Below, piece by piece: positions 18,683 to 27,998 of a stretch of DNA of 33,568 bases. Within the stretch, counting starts at the first letter, position 1. Each line of letters starts with the position of its first letter. Both the position numbers and the translations under genes were made by a program. The notes below the pieces were generated by a model. That model worked only from the letters and a program-made list of their open reading frames with translations, was not told where the DNA came from and did not search any database. Origin of the DNA: Patescibacteria group bacterium (GTDB taxonomy: Bacteria; Patescibacteriota; Gracilibacteria; Peribacterales; Peribacteraceae); assembly GCA_018818235.1 (NCBI GenBank), contig JAHISE010000036.1, forward strand, positions 1 through 33,568, in the 5' to 3' direction.

Positions 18683-19744
18683 TTATTCCCCTCCACTAGC
18701 CAATAACTCCTCCTGATGCTTAACCTGTAACGCCTCTATAATTTGTCCCAAATCCCCTTCTAAAATCCCCGGAAGATTGGAAAAATTCTGACCTAATCTA
18801 TGATCCGTTACTCGATCCTGAGGATAATTGTAAGTACGGATCTTTTCGCTACGATCACCGGAACCAACCTGTCCGTGACGCATATCTCCTCTTTCTTTCG
18901 CAAGACGCTCTTGCTCAAGCGCATATAAACGACTACGAAGAATACTCATGGCACGAACCTTATTCTTAAGCTGACTTTTTTCATCCTGACAGGAAACCGT
19001 AATACCGGTTGGTTCATGAGTTATGCGAACTGCCGAGTCAGTTGTATTTACAGATTGACCACCCGGACCACTGGATCTAAACACATCAACTCTGATATCT
19101 TCCGGCTTAATCTCCAAATCTACTTCCTCGACCTCCGGAAGTATTGCAACTGTTGCAGCTGAGGTATGTAGCCTACCCTTGCTTTCCGTAACAGGAACTC
19201 TTTGAACTCGATGTACACCGGATTCAAACCTTAGCTTACCATAGGCACCCGATCCTTTAATCTTACATATTGCCTCTTTGATTCCACCACCTTCCGCATC
19301 TGTTTTGCTCATAATTTCAATTTTCCACCCTTGTTCCTCTGTATATCGCATATACATTCTAAGCAATTCACCTGCAAATAATGCAGCCTCATCACCCCCT
19401 GTCCCAGCTCGAACTTCAAGAATTACATTCTTATCATCATCAGGATCTTTTGGAATCAAATATACCTTCATCTCCTCTTCAAGTTCTATGATTCTACTCC
19501 TCGCCCCAACCGCCTCTTCTTCCGCCAATCCCTCAAGTTCAGGATCCCCTTTTACCTCCTCAACCGAATCGATTACCTTTTTGCATTTATCATATTCATT
19601 AATGAGTACTATCAAAGGTTCCAGATCGGATAGTCTTTTTCCTATCTTTGCAATCTTCTTGGAATCAGAATATATATCCGGATCCTGCATCTGCTTCTGA
19701 AGATCTTCATATTCTCTTGCCAGTGCTCGAGCTTTTTCGATCAT
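18683..19744 (-). CDS. prfA: Peptide chain release factor 1
   Basis: FRSSGPGGQSVNTTDSAVRITHEPTGI; HRVQRVPVTESKGRLHTSAATVAILPE. Confidence 0.97.
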   Translation of the reverse strand: MIEKARALAREYEDLQKQMQDPDIYSDSKKIAKIGKRLSDLEPLIVLINEYDKCKKVIDSVEEVKGDPELEGLAEEEAVGARSRIIELEEEMKVYLIPKDPDDDKNVILEVRAGTGGDEAALFAGELLRMYMRYTEEQGWKIEIMSKTDAEGGGIKEAICKIKGSGAYGKLRFESGVHRVQRVPVTESKGRLHTSAATVAILPEVEEVDLEIKPEDIRVDVFRSSGPGGQSVNTTDSAVRITHEPTGITVSCQDEKSQLKNKVRAMSILRSRLYALEQERLAKERGDMRHGQVGSGDRSEKIRTYNYPQDRVTDHRLGQNFSNLPGILEGDLGQIIEALQVKHQEELLASGGE

Positions 19745-19838
19745 ATTGACTCAAATGATACAGAAATATCTCATACAATTCACTTTTAACTTATATCTTT
19801 CTTGAGACACGCAACCTATAAATTGGATTTACTTTTAG

Positions 19839-20360
19839 CTATCTTAGTTCCATTCCGACCAACTGAGCATTACAACCTCCTGTAACTTTGACTTTAGCAA
19901 GCAGATCCTCGCCTCGTGCACTTTCCACTGCCTGAGCCTCCTCCTTTGAAGTAAAATATTGAGCTATTTGAGGAAAGTCGACCGATTCATTGTCAAGTAG
20001 AGGGCTAAAAGCACCAAACCCTTCATGCCCACGTGCTCTACCTATAATACAAATAGTATTTTCCGATAATTTAGGCTTTTTAATCCCCACACTAACAAAC
20101 TTTGCCGGACGATCAGTTGTGAACTGTACATATACAGGCTTACCGGTTCTCCTTGATTCATCTGCTATTTCTTTCGATAAAACATCCTGCGCTTCCAGAT
20201 AACCAAGTATTGCAAAATGACCACGGAACATCGAGCGAGGATCCATTTTATCAGTTTCCAGATACACAACTTTACCTGTCGCCATTACCAGAAGCGGTGG
20301 TATTAGCACAAGCACCATAATGGCGAGTTGAATCCCGATGGCAATATACGTTTTCTTCAT
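19839..20360 (-). CDS. GDYXXLXY-family protein
   Basis: N-terminal TM; DPRSMFRGHFAILGY motif; 4-bp overlap with the DUF2157 gene. Confidence 0.75.
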   Translation of the reverse strand: MKKTYIAIGIQLAIMVLVLIPPLLVMATGKVVYLETDKMDPRSMFRGHFAILGYLEAQDVLSKEIADESRRTGKPVYVQFTTDRPAKFVSVGIKKPKLSENTICIIGRARGHEGFGAFSPLLDNESVDFPQIAQYFTSKEEAQAVESARGEDLLAKVKVTGGCNAQLVGMELR

Positions 20361-21556
20361 GAAGTAGCAATTGAAGCAAGTAACTTTCTCCTTGTTCGTT
20401 CCATAAATACGGAAAGCCCTATAAGAACAATCCCGCCGATAATAAATGCCATGGAACTGTGCAGCATATCAAACGTCCAAGAAAAATACTGGATAATTAT
20501 AATTACTGAACTTGAAAGTATGCCTGCGTTCACCAAATGTCTGTTTGCAGATTGGACACCAAACCATATTGAAAGCAAAGTTAGACCGAATACCAGCAGT
20601 ATGTGCACAACAAAAGCCGGCGTGCTTTTGCTAATAACTTCTCCTATAAACGAATCACCACCAACATGTATTGTTGGTATTAAAAGAAGAATTGTTACAA
20701 GAATAAGTGCGTAACGCGATAAATCGCTCCTCATCTTACCCTTCATTACTGCAAAAATAATCAAAAGAAATACACCCAGCATTATAAAAATTTGCTTAAG
20801 GGTAAATGCAGCTTCGAAAATTTCCTTGATCATGTTCTCTTCCGCAGTGGAAATAATCAAAGGCACTGCAATAAGAAAAGCACCCCATTTAAACAAGCTT
20901 TCTTCCGCCCATTCAATTCCATTCCTTACCATTGTCCCGAGAGCAATGAGCCCCACTCCGATCAGTGGCAGAAACGATCTTAGACCTTCTTCATCAACCA
21001 GAAACTGCATCTGATCATCCATGAACCATCCCTTCCCGCCTCCCAACCATCCGAGTGCAAGCAAGCCAAGAGGGACTGCAAGATAAGCATAAACACTTTG
21101 TCTTCTTGCCCACCCCATGACCAGTACGCCAACCATCCAAAGGAAAGGCCCCTGCCAAAAAGTAAGAGAATAATGAAAAATCTGCGCAAGAAGAAAAATA
21201 CTTGCACCAAGTAAAAGTGAACAAAGGAACCAAAGTGATTCTGCAACCCTTTCAAATCCCCTGCTCTCGCAAATATATGCACTAAGAGTGGCAACAATGT
21301 ATCCTGCGAATATTGTAAGAATTCTTTGTGATGGTCCCATGTTCTGCCAGTTGCTTCCTATAAACAACAATACTCCCAGCCCGATAAGAATCGCTCCGAT
21401 TGTTGCAAATATCACAATCCCCTTTCCTATCCCGTCATGCGCATCTTCACCCTCAAGTGCAGCCTCAAGCTTCGCAGCTTGATCAGCATTGATCGTTCCT
21501 TTCTTTTGCCAGATGGATAGAGCTTCTTTGGCGGATAGATGGATCACGACAGACAT
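20357..21556 (-). CDS. DUF2157-like multi-pass membrane protein
   Basis: N-terminal AKEALSIWQKKGTINADQAAKLEAALE followed by many TM helices; paired with GDYXXLXY. Confidence 0.8.
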   Translation of the reverse strand: MSVVIHLSAKEALSIWQKKGTINADQAAKLEAALEGEDAHDGIGKGIVIFATIGAILIGLGVLLFIGSNWQNMGPSQRILTIFAGYIVATLSAYICESRGFERVAESLWFLCSLLLGASIFLLAQIFHYSLTFWQGPFLWMVGVLVMGWARRQSVYAYLAVPLGLLALGWLGGGKGWFMDDQMQFLVDEEGLRSFLPLIGVGLIALGTMVRNGIEWAEESLFKWGAFLIAVPLIISTAEENMIKEIFEAAFTLKQIFIMLGVFLLIIFAVMKGKMRSDLSRYALILVTILLLIPTIHVGGDSFIGEVISKSTPAFVVHILLVFGLTLLSIWFGVQSANRHLVNAGILSSSVIIIIQYFSWTFDMLHSSMAFIIGGIVLIGLSVFMERTRRKLLASIATS

Positions 21557-21593
21557 GATAACAATATAGGCTATATAAAGCCAGTCCTAAAAA

Positions 21594-21653
21594 GATACGT
21601 TGATACGTTGACATGTACTTATAACGTAGCAACCTAGCAACATAGCAACGAGA
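21594..21653. repeat. Octamer arrays upstream of mnmA
   Basis: gatacgtt gatacgtt gacatg and gtagcaac ctagcaac atagcaac. Confidence 0.75.
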
Positions 21654-21710
21654 TAATTATCCTTGATTGCTTTAGTTGCCTTTATCCACTCAATTACCTT
21701 TAATACCCCT

Positions 21711-22814
21711 ATGAAGATACTAATTGCCATGTCCGGCGGCATCGACTCATCTGTAATAGCATACCTACTTAAAGAGCAAGGCCATAAACTCGTAGGCGTC
21801 AGGTTTCTACTTTGGAATGATCCACTGGCTCCGGCCGAAGCACAGATACTTTCCAATAAATGTTGTGATGCACAAAGTGCTGCACGCGCCAAACATATAT
21901 CCGAAGAACTCGACTTTCCACTACACACAATCGATCTTTCCGAAAAGTTTAAACGCGAAGTTGTGGATTACTATCTGGAAGGATGTAAAAAAGGAATCAC
22001 TCCAAACCCATGTGTTGTTTGTAATAAAGTTGTGAGATTCGAAGCGCTGCTTGATCTACTGGAAGACTTTGATTGCGAGAAACTTGCAACAGGTCATTTC
22101 GCACGTATCGAAGAGAGACCTGACTACTTTGCATTGTTACAAGGAGTTGACGAAGAAAAAGATCAAAGTTATTTCCTTTACCGCCTGACTCAAGAACACT
22201 TGAGCAAACTAATATTTCCACTGGGTGAAACTAAGAAGAGTGAAGTTTATGAACTTGCAAAGAAATTTAATATTCCACTCAACGCAGAGCGTTACCGAGA
22301 AAGTCAGAACCTGTGCTTTTTCCCCGAAAAGGAACCGACTGAATTCTTAAAAAGATACTTAGATGATTCAATGAAAGAAGGAGAGATCGTCAAACGTGAC
22401 GGAACAAAAGTCGGAACTCATAAAGGACTCCCCCTCTATACAATCGGTCAAAGAAGAATTGGAGTTGGAGGTTTGGCCTCTCCACTGGAAGTCGTGGAAA
22501 AAGATATTGAAGGAAACAGATTGATTGTAGATGATCAAAATACTGAGTTTGTGAATAAAGTTTGTGTTCGGGATTTATCCTTTATTAATGCGGTTCCTGA
22601 CGATAATAAACCTATAACATGTGAGTGTATGACAAGGTCACTATCTAAGAAGAAAGCAGGGAGATTTTTATTTAATGGAGGTAAAGGAGATAAAGGAGTC
22701 AAAAGAGAAAAAGGAGAATTTATATTCTCAGAGCCTCAATCGCCACAGGCTGAAGGGCAATCATTGGTGTTATATGAAGGGAATGAGGTAATTGGGGGAG
22801 GGATAATTGTCTGA
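21711..22814 (+). CDS. mnmA: tRNA-specific 2-thiouridylase
   Basis: MKILIAMSGGIDSSVIAYLLKEQGH; GITPNPCVVCNKVVRF; LATGHFARIE; DQSYFLYRLTQEHL. Start 21711 preferred over 21663. Confidence 0.95.
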   Translation: MKILIAMSGGIDSSVIAYLLKEQGHKLVGVRFLLWNDPLAPAEAQILSNKCCDAQSAARAKHISEELDFPLHTIDLSEKFKREVVDYYLEGCKKGITPNPCVVCNKVVRFEALLDLLEDFDCEKLATGHFARIEERPDYFALLQGVDEEKDQSYFLYRLTQEHLSKLIFPLGETKKSEVYELAKKFNIPLNAERYRESQNLCFFPEKEPTEFLKRYLDDSMKEGEIVKRDGTKVGTHKGLPLYTIGQRRIGVGGLASPLEVVEKDIEGNRLIVDDQNTEFVNKVCVRDLSFINAVPDDNKPITCECMTRSLSKKKAGRFLFNGGKGDKGVKREKGEFIFSEPQSPQAEGQSLVLYEGNEVIGGGIIV

Positions 22815-22915
22815 ACCTAGATTTTCATGATTTAGGGATTACCTTGATTATTAACCTGATTTTGCATTTGCATAATCATGAAAATCCAATAATCAGGTGA
22901 ATCATGGTTCAGACA
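22808..22915. repeat. Imperfect long inverted repeat, mnmA stop inside left arm
   Basis: TGTCTGAACC...GGTTCAGACA termini; internal GATTTTCATGAT / ATCATGAAAATC. Confidence 0.8.
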
Positions 22916-22980
22916 TGCTACAATCCTCTCCACTCAAACGTGCTTAATCCCCTTCTTTCTGCTATAATAACCTGAATACT

Positions 22981-24264
22981 ATGAATCCGAATTTCCACAA
23001 AGCACAGTATGACGAAAACGGTAACATCATTCTTCCATCGGAAGATAGTGGTCCTACGGGCGAATATTCAAACGAAGGTGAATGGAATTGGTCGAAAAAT
23101 AAAACAGTCTGGAACACAATAGAAGAAGAAAAACCTGAACTGATCAAGAAAGAGGCAAATCATGGAATATTTGAATCAAAACCTGCAAAAACCAGATTGT
23201 CACGATCAGTCAATAAACCCAAACAACAAAAATCAAAGAAAGAAATCAAAAATCCTTTTCCTCATATCAAAAAGAAAATTAAAAGTTCGACAAAAGATAT
23301 TATCTCGGAAGGTGCACACCAATATAAATTCAGCCTAAAAAGTGCGGGTAAATCCATATTGAACAGCAAAAAGCATATCAAGCACGGAGCTAAGCATACA
23401 TGGATATTTATGATGCAACCCGTATGGGTACCGCGCAGAAACAAAGATCTAAAGGAGTACAGCAGACTTTCTTTGTTCCTTGTAGATACAGTCAAATTCG
23501 GAGGAACATTTGCGGCAATCTTTGTTGCTTTGTTCGTAAGTCTTAATTACCAAAGCTTCTGGAGCATTGTTACAACGCATTTAAATCCTGTTGAATATGT
23601 ACGCAATGTCCATGCTTTAACTGCTTCTGTGGATTCAACACTCAGGGAAAAGTTGCTCAAGAGCCCCTCGCTTGCAGTGTCCGGCAGTAATGATGGCAAT
23701 CTTCTCAGTTTCCTGCCCAGTATCGGCCCTCCCGAAAACAGGATAATCATTCCAAAAATGGGACTGAATATTCCATTGGTTACACCGGCATATGATTCGC
23801 TACTCAGGGAAGATTGGGAACAAGTTGAAACAGATATACAGGATGCGTTGCAAATGGGAGTGGTTCACTATCCGGGAACAGCCAAGCCGGGACAAGCAGG
23901 AAACTTCTTTGTAACAGGCCATAGCTCATATTACCCTTGGGCTCCCGGCAAATATAAGAATATTTTCGCACGACTGCATGAACTGGTACCGGGTGATGAG
24001 TATTGGGTTTATTACGGAGGAGATAAACACAGATACATTGTTCGATCCAAACGTGAAGTTAAACCTTCTGATGTTACGGTTCTGGATCAGCCAATTGATC
24101 GCAGAGTTGCAACACTTATGACATGTACTCCCGTTGGAACAACCCTCAGGCGTCTGGTAATTGCATCAGAAGAAGTAGATCCTCAGACAGGAATTGTAAT
24201 GCAGGTGGGCGCAAAGGTTCACAATACGATGCCTGCTATGAAGGCGGGGGCGTTGCCGATTTAG
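22981..24264 (+). CDS. Sortase family transpeptidase with long N-terminal cytoplasmic region
   Basis: TGHSSYYPWAPGKYKNIFARLHELVPGDEYWVYY and TLMTCTPVGTTLRRLVI (TLxTC motif); TM near residues 165-190. Confidence 0.88.
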   Translation: MNPNFHKAQYDENGNIILPSEDSGPTGEYSNEGEWNWSKNKTVWNTIEEEKPELIKKEANHGIFESKPAKTRLSRSVNKPKQQKSKKEIKNPFPHIKKKIKSSTKDIISEGAHQYKFSLKSAGKSILNSKKHIKHGAKHTWIFMMQPVWVPRRNKDLKEYSRLSLFLVDTVKFGGTFAAIFVALFVSLNYQSFWSIVTTHLNPVEYVRNVHALTASVDSTLREKLLKSPSLAVSGSNDGNLLSFLPSIGPPENRIIIPKMGLNIPLVTPAYDSLLREDWEQVETDIQDALQMGVVHYPGTAKPGQAGNFFVTGHSSYYPWAPGKYKNIFARLHELVPGDEYWVYYGGDKHRYIVRSKREVKPSDVTVLDQPIDRRVATLMTCTPVGTTLRRLVIASEEVDPQTGIVMQVGAKVHNTMPAMKAGALPI

Positions 24265-24315
24265 TTAAATTTAAGCCAAATATCTGAACTTGTATTTACA
24301 TGAATATTTTGATAA

Positions 24316-24351
24316 AGTAATACCGTATTACGTATTACCCCATTACCAATG
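24316..24351. repeat. Heptamer array (cgtatta)n
   Basis: gtaatac cgtatta cgtatta ccccatta ccaatg directly upstream of the AbrB/MazE start. Confidence 0.75.
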
Positions 24352-24576
24352 CCAAGATCCCGACTTACCAAAAAAGGACAGGCAACCATTCCCGCAGAAA
24401 TACGTGCTTTTTTGGATGTAGATTCAGGAGATATGATCTCTTTTTCGGTCGAAGATGATTCAGTCGTAATAAGTAAAATGAATGAAGCAGAAGACGAATA
24501 TCTTAGATCTGTAGAAAGCTCACTTGCAAGCGAATGGCTGTCTCAAGAAGATTCCAATGCTTACGATGATTTGTAA
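24349..24576 (+). CDS. AbrB/MazE-type antitoxin
   Basis: MPRSRLTKKGQATIPAEIRAFLDVDSGDMISFSVEDDSVVISKM. Confidence 0.85.
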   Translation: MPRSRLTKKGQATIPAEIRAFLDVDSGDMISFSVEDDSVVISKMNEAEDEYLRSVESSLASEWLSQEDSNAYDDL

Positions 24577-24910
24577 TTCAGGTACAATCGTTATTGTCCC
24601 TTTTCCTTTTGTGGACGCGCCGCAAACAAAGCGACGCCCTGCGCTGGTTCTTTCAGGACATTCTTTCAATAAAGAACATAAAAACACATTGCTGGCCATG
24701 ATAACAACAGGAGGGAATAAACCATGGAAAAGTGACATTTGCATTTCTGATTGCAAAGAACAAGGGCTCTACCCTAAATCCGTTATTCGAATGAAGATTT
24801 TTACATTGGATAATCGTTTTATCCTCAAACGCATTGGTGATGCAAACAGTAAAGACTGGGGGAAAGTGAAGGACGTTATACTTAGAGAGGTATTAGAAAT
24901 TGAGAATTGA
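24566..24910 (+). CDS. MazF/PemK-like toxin
   Basis: GTIVIVPFPFVDAPQTKRRPALVLSGHSFNKE...LLAMITTGG...SVIRMKIFTLDNRFILKRIG; starts at 24557 or 24566, overlapping the antitoxin. Confidence 0.85.
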   Translation: MICNSGTIVIVPFPFVDAPQTKRRPALVLSGHSFNKEHKNTLLAMITTGGNKPWKSDICISDCKEQGLYPKSVIRMKIFTLDNRFILKRIGDANSKDWGKVKDVILREVLEIEN

Positions 24911-24996
24911 GAATAATTTTTGATTTTTATTGGTGTTGATGATGTTTCTGGTTATATCTTATAATGGTGAATTTGTTATGAATCTGAACTGTTCAA

Positions 24997-25407
24997 TCAT
25001 TCTAGCTGAAGAAATGTTTTCATTGCATATCGTAATTTAGATATTTCATCTTCAATACTTGAAGTATTAATTCGATGAACTATAAAATCATTACTAAGCA
25101 AATTATCCACAATCGGATGAAACCCCTCTCTTTTTAATTTACCTCTAATCATGTCTATAAGTATCAGCAAAACAACAGGTGTTCCATTTCGCCCAAGAGA
25201 TCTCCTAAAAGCATAATCAATTGCTGAACTTGTATGATGTGTTAAATATATAGGTATAGATATTCCATTACGATCTTCATGAGAATAACAATTTGCAACT
25301 TGAATTCTTGTTTCAAGATACTCCATGTTAGTGCCATGCAATAATACTGGAATATTGGCATATTTTTTTTCAAATCGACCATCTAACCACTTATCTAATA
25401 TTCCCAT
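24997..25407 (-). CDS. Uncharacterised protein, possible ADP-ribosyltransferase-like fold
   Basis: VLLHGTNMEYLETRIQ...IYLTHHTSSAIDYAFRRSLGRNGTPVVLLILID resembles HGT / YLT / A..YA patterns of ART-fold proteins. Confidence 0.45.
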   Translation of the reverse strand: MGILDKWLDGRFEKKYANIPVLLHGTNMEYLETRIQVANCYSHEDRNGISIPIYLTHHTSSAIDYAFRRSLGRNGTPVVLLILIDMIRGKLKREGFHPIVDNLLSNDFIVHRINTSSIEDEISKLRYAMKTFLQLE

Positions 25408-25495
25408 ATCCTACATTGTAGAATTTATTTCCATTCTCCACGAATTAACTTTTCGCTATACTGGCAACGGTAAAATCGTTCATTCTTCAAAATAT

Positions 25496-25583
25496 GCCGC
25501 TGTGGTGGAATGGTAGACACGAGGGACTTAAAATCCCTTGGCCAATTACGGTCGTGCTGGTTCGATTCCAGCCAGCGGCACCA
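25496..25583 (+). tRNA. tRNA-Leu(UAA), CCA encoded
   Basis: GCCGCTGTGGTGGAATGGTAGACACGAGGGACTTAAAATCCCTTG...GGTTCGATTCCAGCCAGCGGCACCA; anticodon loop CTTAAAA. Confidence 0.96.
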
Positions 25584-25667
25584 GCCTACGCGTAGCGTAG
25601 GCTGTCGAGCGTAGCCTCCTGAACTCATTTGTATAATTTTCAACAGAGTCGCTACGGCTACGGCTGG

Positions 25668-25761
25668 CAGGCCACGTCACTCGTGAGTGACCGTGGCAGG
25701 CCACGTCACTCGTGAGTGACCGTGGCAGGCCACGTCACTCGTGAGTGACCGTGGCAGGCCA
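25668..25761. repeat. 29-bp palindromic tandem repeat, 3.2 identical copies
   Basis: CAGGCCACGTCACTCGTGAGTGACCGTGG x3 plus CAGGCCA; each unit folds GCCACG-TCACT/AGTGA-CGTGGC. Confidence 0.95.
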
Positions 25762-25874
25762 TCAGGAGCAAAGGTTGACTTCCAAAAACAAGTAGTATCC
25801 TGAAAACCCCTCGCTACCAGAATTAACACAACCAATACCATTGCAATTAATACAAAGACAAGTATAACACTTTT

Positions 25875-26297
25875 ATGACCAGCGAAAACAGGCATGAGGC
25901 CACTAAACACGTAGAAGATTTATTGGAATATGCTTTTGGAGAAGCTTTGGCAAGATTATTTCCAACAGGATCTAATGCTGTAGTAATTAGACATCATTTG
26001 CGTGCAGTACTTAATGGAACTGTTCTTAGAACCATCGAACTTGCAATGCTACACAAAGATTTACAGGAAGATGAACTATTCGAACTTGTATTACGACATC
26101 TAACTTCCGATCCCGACTATTTACGAACAGGCAATCTGCCTCTCACTTCGCAAGAAGCCGAATCAGATGAAAATGACCCATATCTCATTAATCAGGTATT
26201 ACACGAACTACATGATTCCAGAGCACAAATTGCACAAAGGTTTCCAAAATTAGCTAGTATTATCGAAGGTACAGATTTCAAAAAATTGGGACAGTAA
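25875..26297 (+). CDS. Hypothetical protein, predicted helical
   Basis: 140 aa ORF MTSENRHEATKHVEDLLEYAFGEALARLF...; TTGCAA-16-TATAAC promoter-like sequence just upstream. Confidence 0.6.
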   Translation: MTSENRHEATKHVEDLLEYAFGEALARLFPTGSNAVVIRHHLRAVLNGTVLRTIELAMLHKDLQEDELFELVLRHLTSDPDYLRTGNLPLTSQEAESDENDPYLINQVLHELHDSRAQIAQRFPKLASIIEGTDFKKLGQ

Positions 26298-26328
26298 TCA
26301 AGTCACTGCGGCCACTATCTGAATTACA

Positions 26329-26411
26329 TAACGCAGATGGCGCAGATAACGCAAATCCCCCCCCAGACAAAGCAGTAGGTTGATATTACAAATCCACGTA
26401 ATCCGTGCCTG
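26329..26411. repeat. Nonamer arrays (taacgcaga / aatccgtgc)
   Basis: taacgcaga tggcgcaga taacgcaaa tcc ... aatccacgt aatccgtgc. Confidence 0.75.
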
Positions 26412-26507
26412 TCGACCGTAGCCAAGCCTGCCGGCCATCCGTCGAGGCGCGGCCTCGCCGCGACTGATAGCCAAGAGGCGAAGGTTGATAATCTGTAGTT
26501 CAGACAA

Positions 26508-27998
26508 TCACTGTATCTCCAAAGTAGCCGCCGTAGGACTGATTAGCACAGCACCTCCGGTCGGGTTCAAAAGTTTAAGATTAACCTTTTCCCCGGAATC
26601 ATTTAAGTCATCATTCACCAAAGGAATTACAAATGATTTTTTAGACTCACCGGTTCTAAATGTAAGAGTACCGGAAGTAACAGTGTAATCCTGAGTCGCA
26701 ACAGCCGTACCTCCGTCAGTGGAATATCCAACTGTTACAATCCCATCGGTTCCACCAACCCGACTTACTTCTATCACAGCTTCTTCTTTGGACTCCAATG
26801 CTTCGTAATTTAATCTTGAGAATTTGATGGAACCTGATCCAAAGGATGTGACTTCGTCATCCATGATTGTAAGAACCACAGATTTATTGCTTCCCAAAAC
26901 GCCACCACCGGGTTCACTCAAGCTCAGATTGACTGTCTTGTTACCATTGATATTTTGATTATCTTTTAGGGTAATTGAAAAAGATGTCCGGATTTCTCCT
27001 GCATTGAATGTCAGAGATCCACTTGTCGGCTCATAATTCGAATTGCTGGCAGTACCGTTATTCGTAGAATATTTAACAGTTGCTTTGGCAGAAGAGTCAC
27101 CGATTCGTTCAACCAATATATCAATGCTACCTCCTGCTTCGGAGGCCTGATATTCAAGAGCGCTGAATTCTATTAACTTATCACCCTGTTCTTCTTCTCC
27201 CTCCTCATTATCCTTAATTGTAAGTTCCGCGGCACTTGGTGTTGTAAGCTGCGCCCCTCCGGAAGGATCACCAAGAGTGATATTTACAGTTTGATCTTCC
27301 TCGGCCACTTCATCATCAATAATATTTATTATAAAAGTAGAACTGGTCTCCCTATCGGCAAATCTGATGGTACCTGAAGTAAGCTCATAATCTTCACCTG
27401 ATTTTGCCGTCCCATCGGTTACCACATAATCAACTGTAATCGCACCACGATTTCCTCCCGTTCTTACAACACTTATTGTTGCAACACCTTCATTTTCATC
27501 CACACTGTATTTATTAATTGTAAACCTTACCAAGCCTGCAGTATTTGTATTGGGTGGTTCTATATCGTCATCAGAAGTATCTGAGGTGTCTGAGGTGTCT
27601 GAAGTATCTGAAACATCAGTATCATCTGTAGTTTCAGTATCATCCGTCTGGGAAGTAACCGATGCAGCCAAAGCACTGGCAGCGGCAGCTCTTGCCTGCT
27701 GTCTCTCCTGCGATGAAGTACTTTGCGAAACCTGAACTTCATTTATTTCATCTCGCAACCTCTTCATAAGAACTGCAATTTGACCTCGGGTAACATAATC
27801 ATCCGGTCCAAATTTACCACTATCATACCCATTGATTATTCCCAGTGAATTAAGTTCACCGATCGCCTCATCGTAATACATTCCATAAGGCACATCAGTA
27901 AATACGCCCGAACCAAGCTGAGATGCCACAGAAGTACCTGCAATTCCAAACAATATACCTGATAAAACAAGAATAGAAGATTTAATTCGAGTGCCCAT
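26508..27998 (-). CDS. SLH + Calx-beta repeat surface protein
   Basis: Signal peptide; one SLH-like domain (FTDVPYGMYYDEAIGELNSLGIINGYDSGKFGPDDYVTRGQIAVLMKRL); Ser/Asp/Thr linker; three Calx-beta-like repeats (VDENEG...DGTAKSGEDYELTSGTIRFADRET). Confidence 0.85.
   Translation of the reverse strand: MGTRIKSSILVLSGILFGIAGTSVASQLGSGVFTDVPYGMYYDEAIGELNSLGIINGYDSGKFGPDDYVTRGQIAVLMKRLRDEINEVQVSQSTSSQERQQARAAAASALAASVTSQTDDTETTDDTDVSDTSDTSDTSDTSDDDIEPPNTNTAGLVRFTINKYSVDENEGVATISVVRTGGNRGAITVDYVVTDGTAKSGEDYELTSGTIRFADRETSSTFIINIIDDEVAEEDQTVNITLGDPSGGAQLTTPSAAELTIKDNEEGEEEQGDKLIEFSALEYQASEAGGSIDILVERIGDSSAKATVKYSTNNGTASNSNYEPTSGSLTFNAGEIRTSFSITLKDNQNINGNKTVNLSLSEPGGGVLGSNKSVVLTIMDDEVTSFGSGSIKFSRLNYEALESKEEAVIEVSRVGGTDGIVTVGYSTDGGTAVATQDYTVTSGTLTFRTGESKKSFVIPLVNDDLNDSGEKVNLKLLNPTGGAVLISPTAATLEIQ
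27574..27609. repeat. 9-bp coding tandem repeat in the linker of the Calx-beta protein
   Basis: gaagtatct gaggtgtct gaggtgtct gaagtatct, encoding SDT repeats on the minus strand. Confidence 0.85.

Noticed and set aside
18683-19744. Possible UGA recoding, as in Gracilibacteria/Absconditabacteria
   Set aside because: groES, purF, mnmA and carB end sensibly at TGA and no in-frame TGA interrupts conserved genes.
25425-25643. 72-aa minus-strand ORF (CRWLESNQHDRNWPRDFKSLV...)
   Set aside because: It is the antisense of tRNA-Leu(UAA), a common spurious translation.
25668-25761. Possible CRISPR array
   Set aside because: The 29-bp units are directly adjacent with no spacers and no cas genes are in the window.
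25677-25910. 77-aa minus-strand ORF with a hydrophobic stretch
   Set aside because: Its C-terminal part reads through the palindromic tandem repeats and its N-terminus overlaps the start of the 25875 gene; not supported without homology, though a small membrane peptide cannot be excluded.
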